Shown one piece after another: positions 21,401 through 29,753 of a DNA stretch of 64,000 nt. The first letter of the stretch is position 1. Every line of letters begins with the position of its first letter. The stretch is from contig NZ_CP083590.1 of NCBI RefSeq assembly GCF_020099395.1, positions 3,906,001 to 3,970,000 of the forward strand, written 5' to 3'. Origin of the DNA: Streptomyces mobaraensis (GTDB lineage: Bacteria > Actinomycetota > Actinomycetes > Streptomycetales > Streptomycetaceae). A model generated the notes under the pieces. The model was not told the DNA's origin and ran no database searches. It worked only from the letters and a program-made list of their open reading frames with translations. Position numbers and translations under genes: made by a program.

Positions 21401-21511
21401 GCGCGGCGCCGCGGTGCCGGCTCGGGGCCGCACGCGCGCTCCGAGCCCCGCCGCCGCGGTCGCTCCCCGGTCCTCCGGGGCCGCGCGCCCGCCGAACTCC
21501 GCCGCCGGCCC

Positions 21512-22432
21512 CTACCGCCCCGACCCGCGGGCCGTCTCGCGGAAGGCTCCCGGGGTCACCCCGGCCCGCTGCTGGAAGAACTTCGAGAAGTTCGCGGCGT
21601 CCTCGAAGCCCAGCCGTTCCCCGACCCGGACGACCGCCAGGTCGCTGTGGGCCAGCAGCCGCTTGGCCTCCAGCACCACCCGCCGGTCGATGAACTCCTT
21701 GGCGCCCACCCCGGCCGCGGCCAGGGTGGCGCGGGAGAGGGTGCGGGGCGCGTAGCCGAGGGCGCGGGCGTAGTCGGCGACCCGGTGGGTCGTGGCGAAG
21801 TCGCGTTCCACGGCGGCGCGGAAGCGGAGGAACGCGTCCGCCGGCGCCGGGACCCGGCTGCCCACCGGCGCGGTGAGATGTGCCAGCCGGAGGACCAGCA
21901 CGGACAGCAGATGGCGCAGGACGTCGGCGTGCACGTCGGCGGGCAGTCCGGCGCCGGTGCGGAAGTCGGCCGCGAGATGGCGTACCGCGCAGGTCACCGC
22001 CTCGCGGTCGGTGCCGACGGGCTGCCACAGCACGGGGTGGAACGGGTCGTCGGCCAGCGCCGCGACGGGCGAGCCGGGCGGCAGGAAGTTCGGCTGGGCG
22101 AGGATCACCGTGCCCTCGATCCGGGCCGCGTCCCCGAAGCTCTGTACCTGGCCGGGGCGCACCCAGAGCACCGAGCCCTCGGTCAGCCAGTAGCCCGTGA
22201 AGTCCACGGTGTGCGAGGTGGCGCCCGAGTCGACGACCACGAGCTGGTGGAAGTCCAGCCGCTGCGGCCGGGGCAGCAGTCCCTCGGGCGCCCGGGCGCG
22301 CAGTTCCGCGACGGTCATCACCTCGATGCCCTGCGGTGTGCCCGGCGGCGGCCGGTAGGTGAGCTCGACGATGCTGTCGGCCTGGCTGGTGCCGCCGACG
22401 GCGTCCGTGCACTCGTGTCGCTTTTTCACCAT
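21512..22432 (-). CDS. AraC-family transcriptional regulator
   Basis: The 306-residue protein has a cupin-like N-terminal ligand domain (residues 25-160) and a C-terminal AraC double helix-turn-helix (VADYARALGYAPRTLSRATLAAAG and VRVGERLGFEDAANFSKFFQQRAGVTPGAFR). The start is uncertain: the ATG at 22432 (lying about five bases from a predicted transcript start) is preferred, but an ATG at 22486 would add 18 residues. It diverges from a DsbA-NmrA pair, which it most likely regulates. The inducer is unknown. Confidence 0.85.
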   Translation of the reverse strand: MVKKRHECTDAVGGTSQADSIVELTYRPPPGTPQGIEVMTVAELRARAPEGLLPRPQRLDFHQLVVVDSGATSHTVDFTGYWLTEGSVLWVRPGQVQSFGDAARIEGTVILAQPNFLPPGSPVAALADDPFHPVLWQPVGTDREAVTCAVRHLAADFRTGAGLPADVHADVLRHLLSVLVLRLAHLTAPVGSRVPAPADAFLRFRAAVERDFATTHRVADYARALGYAPRTLSRATLAAAGVGAKEFIDRRVVLEAKRLLAHSDLAVVRVGERLGFEDAANFSKFFQQRAGVTPGAFRETARGSGR

Positions 22433-22443
22433 GACGGGACCCG

Positions 22444-22480
22444 AGCGTACCTGGTTGTGCCGCTTCCGTCCTCGTAGCGT
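22444..22480. promoter_or_regulatory. Divergent promoters between AraC and DsbA genes
   Basis: TACGCT on the minus strand (22449-22444) serves the AraC gene and TAGCGT on the plus strand (22475-22480) serves the DsbA-type gene. The two -10 boxes are only 25 bases apart, so polymerase binding at one should compete with the other. Confidence 0.45.
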
Positions 22481-22532
22481 TGTCATCAGTCACCACAGTG
22501 ATTTCACAGGCAACTACTCAGAGGAGAACGAG

Positions 22533-23186
22533 GTGAACGCCATGGCACGGCCCCGGCAGACCGTCACCTACGCATTCGACGCCTACTGCGGCTGGTGCTA
22601 CGGCTACGGCCCCACCGTCCGCGAGTTCGCGGCCGTGAACGCCGACCGGCTCGACCTGCGGGTGCTGAGCGGCGGTCTGTTCACCGGCGCCCGGGCCCAG
22701 CCGGTGGGCGCGTACGCCTCGTACATCCCGCAGTCGGACGCCCGGATCGCCGAGCTGACGGGCGCGGTCTTCGGCACGGCGTACTCCCGGGCGGTGGCGG
22801 AGGGCACGACCGTGCTCGACTCCGCCGACGCGGCGACGGCGCTGGTCGCGCTGGCCCGGCAGGCGCCCGAGCGGACGCTCGAACTGGCCGGGGCGCTCCA
22901 GGGCGCCTGGTACCGCGACGGGCGCAGCCTGTCCGACCCCGCGACCCTCAAGGCCGTCGCCGCCGAGGCCGGCCTGGACGCGGACGAGGCGGCCGCCGCC
23001 TACGCCCGTCCCGACGTCCGGCAGGAGGCGCTGGCCGGCTTCCGCGAGGTCCGGCGGCTGGGCGTGGACAGCTTCCCCACCCTGCTGCTGCACACCGCCG
23101 ACGGCGGCGTCCGCCGGCTCGGCGGCCCCGCGACCTCCGCGCAGGCGCTCACCCGTGCTCTCGACGAGCATGGAACCGGCGCGTGA
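22533..23186 (+). CDS. DsbA-family thioredoxin-fold protein
   Basis: The 217-residue protein has a thioredoxin-like strand followed by CGWC (in FDAYCGWCYGYGP, residues about 14-17), a helical insertion, and the cis-proline motif SFPTLLL near residue 185. It belongs to the cytosolic DsbA/FrnE-like oxidoreductases; no signal peptide is present, so it acts inside the cell. GAGGAG six bases before GTG 22533 supports this start over ATG 22542. It is followed after 38 bases by an NAD(P)-binding protein, and the two likely form an operon under the divergent AraC regulator. Confidence 0.85.
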   Translation: MNAMARPRQTVTYAFDAYCGWCYGYGPTVREFAAVNADRLDLRVLSGGLFTGARAQPVGAYASYIPQSDARIAELTGAVFGTAYSRAVAEGTTVLDSADAATALVALARQAPERTLELAGALQGAWYRDGRSLSDPATLKAVAAEAGLDADEAAAAYARPDVRQEALAGFREVRRLGVDSFPTLLLHTADGGVRRLGGPATSAQALTRALDEHGTGA

Positions 23187-23224
23187 TCCCCCTCGAACCC
23201 CACCCCATCCCTCAGGAGAACCCC

Positions 23225-23875
23225 ATGGCGAAGATCGCCCTCTTCGGCGCCAACGGCACGATCGGCAGCCGCGTGCTGCGCGAGGCCCTCGACCGCGGAC
23301 ACCAGGTGACGGCCGTCGTCCGCGACCCCGCCAAGCTCACCGAGCGGCACGCCAACCTCACGGTCACCACCGGTGACGTCCTCGACCCCCAGTCCGTCGC
23401 CGCCGCGGCCCAGGGCCAGGACGTCGTCGTCAGCGCGGTCGGCGGCGGCGACGGCCCGGGCCACGTCGCCACCATCAAGCCCGCCGCGGAGTCCCTGGTC
23501 GCCGGCCTGCGGACGCTCGGCGACGCGGCACCGCGGCTGATCGCGGTCGGCGGCGCCGGCTCGCTGCGCACGCCGGACGGCAAGCAGGTCTGGGACGCGG
23601 AGGGGCTGCCCGAGTTCCTGCTCCAGATCATGCACGCCCACGGTGACGCCCTGGACTTCTACCGCACGGTCACCGACGTGCGCTGGACCAACCTCAGCCC
23701 GGCCGGCCTGATCGAGCCCGGCGAGCGCACCGGCGCCTACCGCACCGGCCTGGACGACCTGGTCGTGGACGAGAACGGCAAGAGCCGCATCTCGGTGGAG
23801 GACTACGCCGTCGCCCTCGTCGACGAGATCGAGAAGCCGCGGCACATCGGCGAGCGCTTCACGGTCGCCGACTGA
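23225..23875 (+). CDS. NAD(P)-binding NmrA/SDR-a family protein
   Basis: At 216 residues this is an atypical short-chain dehydrogenase: GANGTIGSRVLREAL near the N-terminus is the Rossmann dinucleotide loop and VVRDP follows at the end of the second strand. YRTVTDVRWTNLSPAGLI and DYAVALVDEIEKPRHIGERFTV are typical of the family (YwnB/NmrA-like). Some relatives are redox sensors, others reductases. AGGAGAA upstream of the ATG supports the start. Context with a DsbA-type protein suggests a redox stress role, but this is inference. Confidence 0.8.
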   Translation: MAKIALFGANGTIGSRVLREALDRGHQVTAVVRDPAKLTERHANLTVTTGDVLDPQSVAAAAQGQDVVVSAVGGGDGPGHVATIKPAAESLVAGLRTLGDAAPRLIAVGGAGSLRTPDGKQVWDAEGLPEFLLQIMHAHGDALDFYRTVTDVRWTNLSPAGLIEPGERTGAYRTGLDDLVVDENGKSRISVEDYAVALVDEIEKPRHIGERFTVAD

Positions 23876-23948
23876 CCTCACGAAGCCGTGCCCACCGGAA
23901 AGTTCGATCGGATTCGACCGGGGAGTCCCTGGTGAAGGACCCGGTGGG

Positions 23949-23954
23949 TAGGCT
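23949..23954 (+). promoter_or_regulatory. -10 box of the SRPBCC gene (near-leaderless)
   Basis: TAGGCT predicts a transcript start at 23961, two bases before the ATG at 23963. No ribosome-binding site is present. Confidence 0.5.
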
Positions 23955-23962
23955 CGCTTGCC

Positions 23963-24736
23963 ATGGAGCACGAGGTTTTCGTTCCGTTCCCCGTCGGTGA
24001 CGTCCGGCGGGCCCTGGCCGACCCCGCCCGGGTGGTCCGGTGCGTCCCGGGCCTCCAGCAGGACGAGGGCGGGACGGACGACGCGGGCGGCGCGCCGGCG
24101 AACACCGGGATCACGGTGGCCGGCCGGCTGCGGCTGCGCATCGGCGGGTCGACGATCACCTACCGGGGGTCGCTGCGGCTGACCGAGCACGACGGCGCGT
24201 ACGAGCTGTCCGCCGAGGGCACCGAGGCCCGCGGCTCGGCGTCCGTGTCGCTCACCCTGAGCGCCCTGCCCGAGGAGGCCCCCGGCGGCACCCGGGTGGC
24301 CTGCTCCGGAACGGTGTCCCGGGCCGGCCGGCTGGCCGAGTTCGACACCCGGACGGCCGAGGGCACGGCCCGCCGGCTGCTGGACCGCTTCGCCACCGCG
24401 CTCGCCGAGGAACTGGCCCAGGACGTCCGGGACGCGGCGCTCCGCGACGAGCTGCCGCCCCTGGACGACGAGGCGTTCGCTCCCGCCTCCGAGGTGCTGC
24501 CCGCCGAGGTCCTGCCGGACGACGAGCCGCCGGCCGAGGCGGCCCACGCCCGCCGGACGATGATCGGCCGCAGCGCCGAGGAGGTCGACCACGCCCCGCC
24601 GCGCGGCCGGTACGCACCGGTCCCCGCGCCTGAGACCACGTCCGGCCGGGCGGCCCTGCGCTGGGCGGCCCCGGCGGCGGCCGTCGCCCTCGCCTCCGCC
24701 GTGGTCGTCGGCCGGGTGCTGCGCCGCAGGCGGTGA
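23963..24736 (+). CDS. SRPBCC (CoxG-like) protein with C-terminal membrane anchor
   Basis: The first 145 residues form an SRPBCC/CoxG-type lipid- or ligand-binding domain (EVFVPFPVGDVRRALADPARVVRCVPGL, a typical start, and RLLDRFATALAEELAQD as the long C-terminal helix). An acidic linker of about 60 residues is followed by one hydrophobic segment (residues about 228-250) ending in a basic RRR tail, so the domain probably faces the cytoplasm from a tail anchor. CoxG proteins recruit CO dehydrogenase to membranes; no cox genes are near, so the partner here is unknown. Confidence 0.75.
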   Translation: MEHEVFVPFPVGDVRRALADPARVVRCVPGLQQDEGGTDDAGGAPANTGITVAGRLRLRIGGSTITYRGSLRLTEHDGAYELSAEGTEARGSASVSLTLSALPEEAPGGTRVACSGTVSRAGRLAEFDTRTAEGTARRLLDRFATALAEELAQDVRDAALRDELPPLDDEAFAPASEVLPAEVLPDDEPPAEAAHARRTMIGRSAEEVDHAPPRGRYAPVPAPETTSGRAALRWAAPAAAVALASAVVVGRVLRRRR

Positions 24737-24806
24737 CCCCCCCCGGCGGTGACCTGGGGCGGCGTTCCGGCCGGGACGCCGCCGCGTGCCCGCGCCGGAA
24801 CGCGCC

Positions 24807-24812
24807 TATCGT
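24807..24812 (+). promoter_or_regulatory. -10 box of the aldose epimerase gene (leaderless)
   Basis: TATCGT predicts initiation at 24819, one base before GTG 24820. The GGGAGG beside the GTG is too close to act as a ribosome-binding site. Confidence 0.5.
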
Positions 24813-24819
24813 CGGGAGG

Positions 24820-25620
24820 GTGACCAACGCTCAGACGACACTGACCGCAGGCAAGGCCGCGGTGACCGTGGACCAGGAGAACGGCTGCCGCCTCTCCAGC
24901 CTCAGGATCGACGGGACCGAACTCCTCCGCCAGGGACCGAAGTACGGCTCCTTCCCCATGGTCCCGTGGTGCGGGCGGATCGCCCAAGGCCGGTTCCGCA
25001 ACGGCGGCGAGACGCACCAGATGCCCCTGAACCACCTCCCGCACCCGCACGCGCTGCACGGCACCGGCCGCGACACGGCCTGGCGGGTCTCCCGGGCCGA
25101 GGACTCCTTCGCCGCGTTCACCTACGACCTCGCCGCCCCCTGGCCGTACCCCGGCCGCGTCACCCAGTTGGTGGAGCTGGCCGAGGACTCGCTGACGCTC
25201 ACCATGGGCGTCGAGGCGGCCTCGGACTCGTTCCCGGCCCAGGCCGGCTGGCACCCCTGGTTCCTGCGCAACCTCGGCACCGGCGGCGACGCCGAACTGG
25301 ACTTCGCCCCCGCCTGGCAGGAGGAGCGCGGCGACGACCACCTGCCGACCGGCCGGCGGATCGACCCGCTCCCCGGCCCGTGGGACGACTGCTTCGGCAT
25401 GCCGGACGGCGTCGCGGTGACCCTGACCTGGCCCGGGGTCCTGGAGCTCAAGATCACCAGCCGCGCCGAGTGGGTCGTCGTCTACGACGAGCAGGACGAG
25501 GCCGTCTGCGTCGAGCCGCAGTCCGGACCGCCCAACGGGCTGAACACCATGCCCCGTCTGGTCACCCCCATCGACCCGCTGGAGATCTCCACCACGTGGA
25601 GCTGGCGGAGCCTGGCATAG
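24820..25620 (+). CDS. Aldose 1-epimerase (mutarotase-like)
   Basis: This 266-residue beta-sandwich enzyme has the family pattern: a GCRLSSLRIDG start, MVPWCGRIAQGRF (substrate arginine), HALHGTGRDTAWRV with the two catalytic-site histidines, AGWHPWFLR, and YDEQDEAVCVEPQSGPPNGLN with the catalytic glutamate. It interconverts alpha and beta anomers of a hexose or a hexose phosphate; substrate choice cannot be read. Its stop codon is part of the pyrE promoter. An upstream ATG at 24733 exists but gives an atypical Arg-rich extension. Confidence 0.85.
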   Translation: MTNAQTTLTAGKAAVTVDQENGCRLSSLRIDGTELLRQGPKYGSFPMVPWCGRIAQGRFRNGGETHQMPLNHLPHPHALHGTGRDTAWRVSRAEDSFAAFTYDLAAPWPYPGRVTQLVELAEDSLTLTMGVEAASDSFPAQAGWHPWFLRNLGTGGDAELDFAPAWQEERGDDHLPTGRRIDPLPGPWDDCFGMPDGVAVTLTWPGVLELKITSRAEWVVVYDEQDEAVCVEPQSGPPNGLNTMPRLVTPIDPLEISTTWSWRSLA

Positions 25621-25623
25621 GCT
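25618..25623 (+). promoter_or_regulatory. -10 box of pyrE, overlapping the epimerase stop
   Basis: TAGGCT starts with the TAG stop of the epimerase gene and predicts a transcript beginning at 25630, one base before the pyrE ATG at 25631. Confidence 0.5.
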
Positions 25624-25630
25624 CATGCCC

Positions 25631-26167
25631 ATGAACGCGCGTGACGCCCTGCTGCAGCAGATCAAGGACAAGGCCGTGGTCCACGGCAAGGTGACCCTCT
25701 CCTCCGGCAAGGAGGCCGACTACTACATCGACCTGCGCCGGATCACCCTCGACGCCGAGGCCGCCCCGCTGGTCGGCCAGGTGATGCTGGACGCCACCGC
25801 CGACCTGGAGTACGACGCCGTGGGCGGGCTGACCCTGGGCGCCGACCCGGTCGCCACCTCGATGCTGCACGCCGCCGCCGCGCGCGGCCGGAAGCTGGAC
25901 GCCTTCGTCGTCCGCAAGGCGCAGAAGACGCACGGCATGCAGCGCCGCATCGAGGGCCCGGACATCGCGGGCCGCCGGGTGCTCGTCGTCGAGGACACCT
26001 CCACCACCGGTGGTTCGCCGCTGACCGCCGTGGAGGCGGCCCGCGAGGCGGGCGCCGAGGTCGTCGCCGTGGCGACGATCGTCGACCGCGGTGCCGCCCA
26101 GGCCATCGCCGACGCCGGCCTGCGGTACGTCACCGGTTACCAGCTCGGAGACCTCGGTCTGGCCTGA
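25631..26167 (+). CDS. pyrE: Orotate phosphoribosyltransferase
   Basis: The 178-residue enzyme joins orotate to PRPP to give orotidine 5'-phosphate in pyrimidine synthesis. It has KVTLSSGKEADYYIDLRR at the orotate loop, GGLTLGADPVA, the flexible-loop RKAQKTHG and the PRPP motif VLVVEDTSTTGGS near residue 117-129. The ATG at 25631 is preferred to the one at 25625 because of the leaderless promoter; the difference is two residues. It is transcribed alone here; the other pyr genes are elsewhere. A long palindrome follows. Confidence 0.93.
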   Translation: MNARDALLQQIKDKAVVHGKVTLSSGKEADYYIDLRRITLDAEAAPLVGQVMLDATADLEYDAVGGLTLGADPVATSMLHAAAARGRKLDAFVVRKAQKTHGMQRRIEGPDIAGRRVLVVEDTSTTGGSPLTAVEAAREAGAEVVAVATIVDRGAAQAIADAGLRYVTGYQLGDLGLA

Positions 26168-26193
26168 CCTGCGGTTTCCCCAGGGCGTCGAGG

Positions 26194-26229
26194 ACGGGTG
26201 CGTGGTTTCACGTGAAACCACGCACCCGT
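26194..26229. terminator. 36-bp perfect palindrome after pyrE (terminator and parS)
   Basis: Bases 26194-26211 are the exact complement of 26212-26229. As RNA it would fold into a long stem and end pyrE transcription. Its centre contains a parS-type sequence, listed separately. Confidence 0.7.
26205..26218. other. parS-like ParB-binding site
   Basis: GTTTCACGTGAAAC is identical to the 14-bp core of bacterial parS, which ParB binds to load onto the chromosome near the origin. Streptomyces carries about twenty copies spread over several hundred kilobases around oriC, mostly in intergenic positions, and this copy is intergenic. I saw no other copy in the window. Confidence 0.8.
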
Positions 26230-26370
26230 CGGCGTATGCGGCCGCCGTCTGGCCGGGACGCACCGTGTGGAGCAAATCGGGGAGTCTGGGAAGATGGGGA
26301 CGACGATGAACGTCGCCCCTAGGTCAGGGCCCATCCGTAGCTTCACCCGCACATCACAAGGAGCGGACAG

Positions 26371-27393
26371 ATGCCCATCGCAACTCCCGAGGTCTACAAC
26401 GAGATGCTCGACCGGGCGAAGGCAGGCAAGTTCGCCTACCCGGCCATCAACGTGACCTCGACGCAGACGCTGCACGCCGCGCTGCGCGGTTTCGCCGAGG
26501 CGGAGAGCGACGGCATCATCCAGATCTCCACCGGTGGTGCGGAGTTCCTGGGCGGCCAGTACAGCAAGGACATGGTCTCCGGCGCCGTCGCGCTGGCCGA
26601 GTTCGCGCACGCCGTGGCCAAGAAGTACCCGGTCAACATCGCCCTGCACACCGACCACTGCCCCAAGGACAAGCTGGACGGCTACGTCCGCCCGCTGCTG
26701 AAGATCTCCCAGGAGCGCGTGGCCGCCGGGCAGAACCCGCTGTTCCAGTCCCACATGTGGGATGGCTCCGCCGAGAAGCTCGACGAGAACCTGGCCATCG
26801 CCAAGGAGCTGCTCGCCGAGGCCGTCAAGGCGAAGATCATCCTTGAGGTCGAGATCACCCCGACCGGTGGCGAGGAGGACGGCGTCACCCACGAGATCAA
26901 CGACGAGCTCTACACCACCGTCGCCGACGTCGAGAAGACCGCCGAGGCGCTTGGCCTGGGCGAGAAGGGCCGCTACCTGCTGGCCGCCTCCTTCGGCAAC
27001 GTCCACGGCGTCTACAAGCCGGGCAACGTCGTCCTCCGCCCCGAGCTGCTCCGCGAGCTCCAGGACGGCATCGCCGCCAAGCACGGCAAGCAGGACCCGT
27101 TCGACTTCGTCTTCCACGGCGGCTCCGGCTCCACCGAGGAGGAGATCCGCACCGCGCTGGAGAACGGCGTCGTGAAGATGAACCTCGACACCGACACCCA
27201 GTACGCCTTCACCCGCCCGGTGGCGGCGCACATGTTCAAGAACTACGACGGCGTCCTGAAGGTCGACGGCGAGGTCGGCAACAAGAAGACCTACGACCCG
27301 CGCACCTGGGGCAAGCTGGCCGAGGCGAGCATGGCCGAGCGCGTCACCAAGGCGTGCGCCGACCTGCGTTCGACGGGCACCAAGCTCAAGTAG
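26371..27393 (+). CDS. fba: Class II fructose-bisphosphate aldolase
   Basis: The 340-residue enzyme cleaves fructose 1,6-bisphosphate into dihydroxyacetone phosphate and glyceraldehyde 3-phosphate. The zinc site is visible: HTDHCPKDK near residue 94 (His plus the catalytic Asp), the Glu and His of the EVEITPTGGEEDG region and NVHGVYKPG near 211, and FHGGSGS near 250. NLDTDTQYAFTRP is conserved in the long class IIa form. AAGGAG precedes the ATG at 26371. It is a single-gene unit, bounded by the parS palindrome and a terminator. Confidence 0.95.
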   Translation: MPIATPEVYNEMLDRAKAGKFAYPAINVTSTQTLHAALRGFAEAESDGIIQISTGGAEFLGGQYSKDMVSGAVALAEFAHAVAKKYPVNIALHTDHCPKDKLDGYVRPLLKISQERVAAGQNPLFQSHMWDGSAEKLDENLAIAKELLAEAVKAKIILEVEITPTGGEEDGVTHEINDELYTTVADVEKTAEALGLGEKGRYLLAASFGNVHGVYKPGNVVLRPELLRELQDGIAAKHGKQDPFDFVFHGGSGSTEEEIRTALENGVVKMNLDTDTQYAFTRPVAAHMFKNYDGVLKVDGEVGNKKTYDPRTWGKLAEASMAERVTKACADLRSTGTKLK

Positions 27394-27434
27394 GCCTACG
27401 GGCACTGGCTTGAGTAGTCGGCAGGGCATCGCGG

Positions 27435-27464
27435 AAGGGTCTGGCGTTTGGGCGCCGGGCCCTT
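27435..27464 (+). terminator. Terminator of fba
   Basis: A 12-bp stem with two G-U pairs (27435-27446 with 27453-27464) closes a TTTGGG loop and is followed by TCGC. Confidence 0.65.
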
Positions 27465-27504
27465 TCGCATGGCCTCCCCGGGCGCCCCGGGAGACCATCG
27501 GAGC

Positions 27505-29091
27505 ATGAGCGAGTCCGAGCGCCCCCCGACGGAACAGGGAGCGACCACCGCGCCCGGTACGCCGGACGCGGTCACCGGCCCCGGGATCCGGATGGGCACC
27601 GCCACCGGACGGTTCGTGCTGCTCACGGCCGTCCTCGGGTCCGGCATGGCGATGCTGGACAGCACCGTCGTCAACGTCGCCCTGCCGCACATCGGCGCCG
27701 ACCTGGGCGCCGACCTGGCCGTCCTCCAGTGGACGGTGAACGCCTACATGCTCACCCTCGCCGGGCTGATCCTGCTCGGCGGATCGCTCGGCGACCGGTT
27801 CGGGCGGCGCCGCGTGTTCGTCGTCGGCGTGGTGTGGTTCGCGCTCGCCTCCCTGCTCTGCGGGATCGCCCCGAACGCCGGGGTGCTGATCGCCGCCCGC
27901 GCGCTCCAGGGCGTCGGCGGGGCCCTGCTCACCCCCGGCTCCCTCGCCCTCCTCCAGTCCGTGTTCCGGCCCGACGACCGGGCCGCCGCCGTCGGCGCCT
28001 GGTCCGGCCTGGGCGGCGTGGCCTCCGCGATCGGCCCGTTCGTGGGCGGCTGGCTGGTGGACGGGCCCGGCTGGCGCTGGGTCTTCCTGATCAACCTGCC
28101 GGTCGCGGCCGTCTGCGTCCCGGTGGCCCTCCGCCACGTCCCCGAGACCCGGGACCCCACGGCCCGTGGGCGCTTCGACGCGGCCGGGGCCGCCCTCGGC
28201 GCCCTGGCCCTCGCCCTGGTCACCTACGCCCTGATCGCCGCGCCCGACCGGGGAGCGTCCCCCTGGGTCATCGGCCCGGCCGTCGCCGGAGTGCTGCTCG
28301 GCGCCCTCTTCGTGTACGTCGAGGGGCGCCTCGCCGACCCGATGCTGCCGCCGGGCATCTTCGCGATCCGCACCTTCTCGGCGGTCAACGCCGTCACCGT
28401 CTGCGTCTACGCGGCTTTCAGCGGCTTCTTCTTCCTCTCCGTGCTCCAGCTCCAGATCGTCGCCGGCTGGTCCGCGCTGGCCGCCGGCACCGCGCTGCTG
28501 CCCACCACCGTCCTGATGCTGCTGCTCTCCTCTCGCGCGGGGCGGTTCGGGCAGGCCGTCGGCCCCCGGCTGCCGCTCACCGCCGGGCCGCTGCTGTGCG
28601 CGGCGGGCATGCTGCTGATGACGCGGGCCGGAGCGGGCGCCGTCTACTGGCGGGACGTGCTGCCCGCCCTCGTCGTCCTGGGTCTCGGCATGACCCTCCT
28701 CGTCGCCCCGCTCACCGCCACCGTCCTGGCCTCGGTCGACGTCGGCCGGGCCGGCCTGGCCAGCGGCATCAACAACGCCGCCGCCCGGGCCGCCGGCCTC
28801 GTCGCGGTGGCGGCACTGCCGCTGCTCGCCGGGATGGGCCCCGAGGCGTACCGCGACCCCGGCGCCTTCGGGAGCGCCTTCCGGCGGGCGATGGCCTGGT
28901 GCGCCGGGTCGCTGGTGGTGGGCGCGGTGCTGGCCTGGACGACGATCCGGGAGCCGCGGCGCGGGGGCTGCCACCCGGAGTGCGACTTTCACTGCGGGGT
29001 GACCTCGCCTCCGCTGGATCCCGGGGAGAACGGATCCCGCCGGCCGCCGGGGCCGCCGGAGCCGGGGCCAGGGCCGGGACCGGGGGCGTAG
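27505..29091 (+). CDS. MFS drug exporter, DHA2 family (14 helices)
   Basis: This 528-residue transporter has about 14 hydrophobic helices. Family signatures are visible: GSGMAMLDSTVVNVALPHI in helix 1, LGGSLGDRFGRRRVFVVG in the loop between helices 2 and 3, and ARALQGVGGALLTPGSLALLQ. DHA2 pumps use the proton gradient to expel lipophilic drugs or metabolites. The ATG at 27505 has GGGAGA ten bases upstream. The last 40 residues are a Pro/Gly-rich cytoplasmic tail. No regulator is adjacent. The substrate is unknown. Confidence 0.85.
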   Translation: MSESERPPTEQGATTAPGTPDAVTGPGIRMGTATGRFVLLTAVLGSGMAMLDSTVVNVALPHIGADLGADLAVLQWTVNAYMLTLAGLILLGGSLGDRFGRRRVFVVGVVWFALASLLCGIAPNAGVLIAARALQGVGGALLTPGSLALLQSVFRPDDRAAAVGAWSGLGGVASAIGPFVGGWLVDGPGWRWVFLINLPVAAVCVPVALRHVPETRDPTARGRFDAAGAALGALALALVTYALIAAPDRGASPWVIGPAVAGVLLGALFVYVEGRLADPMLPPGIFAIRTFSAVNAVTVCVYAAFSGFFFLSVLQLQIVAGWSALAAGTALLPTTVLMLLLSSRAGRFGQAVGPRLPLTAGPLLCAAGMLLMTRAGAGAVYWRDVLPALVVLGLGMTLLVAPLTATVLASVDVGRAGLASGINNAAARAAGLVAVAALPLLAGMGPEAYRDPGAFGSAFRRAMAWCAGSLVVGAVLAWTTIREPRRGGCHPECDFHCGVTSPPLDPGENGSRRPPGPPEPGPGPGPGA

Positions 29092-29176
29092 TCGCCGCCG
29101 GAGCCCCGGAGCCCCGGAGCCCCGGAGCCGCCGGAGCCGGGGTGACGCCTCTCCTGGCGCCCCCGCGGCGACAGTG

Positions 29177-29182
29177 CAGACT
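29177..29182 (+). promoter_or_regulatory. -10 box of the DUF3151 gene (leaderless)
   Basis: CAGACT predicts initiation at 29189, one base before the ATG at 29190. The match is weaker than at other genes. Confidence 0.35.
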
Positions 29183-29189
29183 GGAGCCC

Positions 29190-29603
29190 ATGGCCATTCA
29201 CCAGAACCTGCTCGGGGGACCGCCCCCGACCCACCTGCCCGACGACCCCGAGCCGCGCGAACTGCTCGCCTCCGGCGCCGCGCCCTCCGAGGTCGCCGCC
29301 AAGTACCCCGCCTCCTCGCTCGCCTGGGCGCAGCTCGCCGACGAGGCGTTCGAGGCCGGCCGGGTCGTCGAGTCGTACGCCTACGCCCGCACCGGCTACC
29401 ACCGCGGCCTTGACGCGCTGCGCCGCAGCGGGTGGAAGGGGCACGGGCCGGTGCCGTTCGAGCACGAGCCGAACCGGGGCTTCCTGCGGGCGCTGCACGC
29501 GCTGGCGCGGGCCGCGCAGGCGATCGGGGAGCAGGAGGAGTACGAGCGGTGCTCGGGGTTCCTGCGGGACAGTTCGCCTACGGCGGCGAACACGCTGGGC
29601 TGA
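29190..29603 (+). CDS. DUF3151-family protein
   Basis: The 137-residue actinobacterial protein has LLGGPPPTHLPDDPEPR at the N-terminus, then a helical, TPR-like segment with YPASSLAWAQLADEAFEAGRVVESYAYARTGYHRGLDALRRSGW and EPNRGFLRALHALARAAQAIGEQEEYERC. Its function is unknown. It commonly lies near fba in actinobacteria, to my knowledge, as here, where only an MFS gene intervenes. The transcript is probably leaderless. Confidence 0.8.
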   Translation: MAIHQNLLGGPPPTHLPDDPEPRELLASGAAPSEVAAKYPASSLAWAQLADEAFEAGRVVESYAYARTGYHRGLDALRRSGWKGHGPVPFEHEPNRGFLRALHALARAAQAIGEQEEYERCSGFLRDSSPTAANTLG

Positions 29604-29720
29604 GGCGCCTGCGGCGGGCTGGTGCCCCGGTCCCGCCCCCAGAGGGGGGACCCCCACCTTCGCCGATTCCTGGAGCTCCGCCCCAGACCCCGAAACCGCG
29701 CTCCGCGCGGTTGTCCTCAA

Positions 29721-29753
29721 GTGCCGGACGGGCTTAATCAGCCCGTCCGGCAC
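29721..29753. repeat. Dispersed palindromic element, copy A
   Basis: GTGCCGGACGGGCT (29721-29734) pairs with 29740-29753 across TAATC. Upstream, 29640-29720 carries the same satellite text (GGGGGACCC, TTCGCCGATTCC, CCGCGCTCCGCGCGG) that flanks copies B-D. It should end transcription of the DUF3151 gene before the kyn operon. Confidence 0.75.

Noticed and set aside
24733..24819. Aldose epimerase starting at ATG 24733
   Set aside because: It overlaps the SRPBCC gene and adds an Arg-rich extension; the -10 box at 24807 points to GTG 24820.
26137..28992. 951-codon minus-strand frame across fba and the MFS gene
   Set aside because: It spans two well-supported genes, crosses the parS palindrome and has shadow composition.
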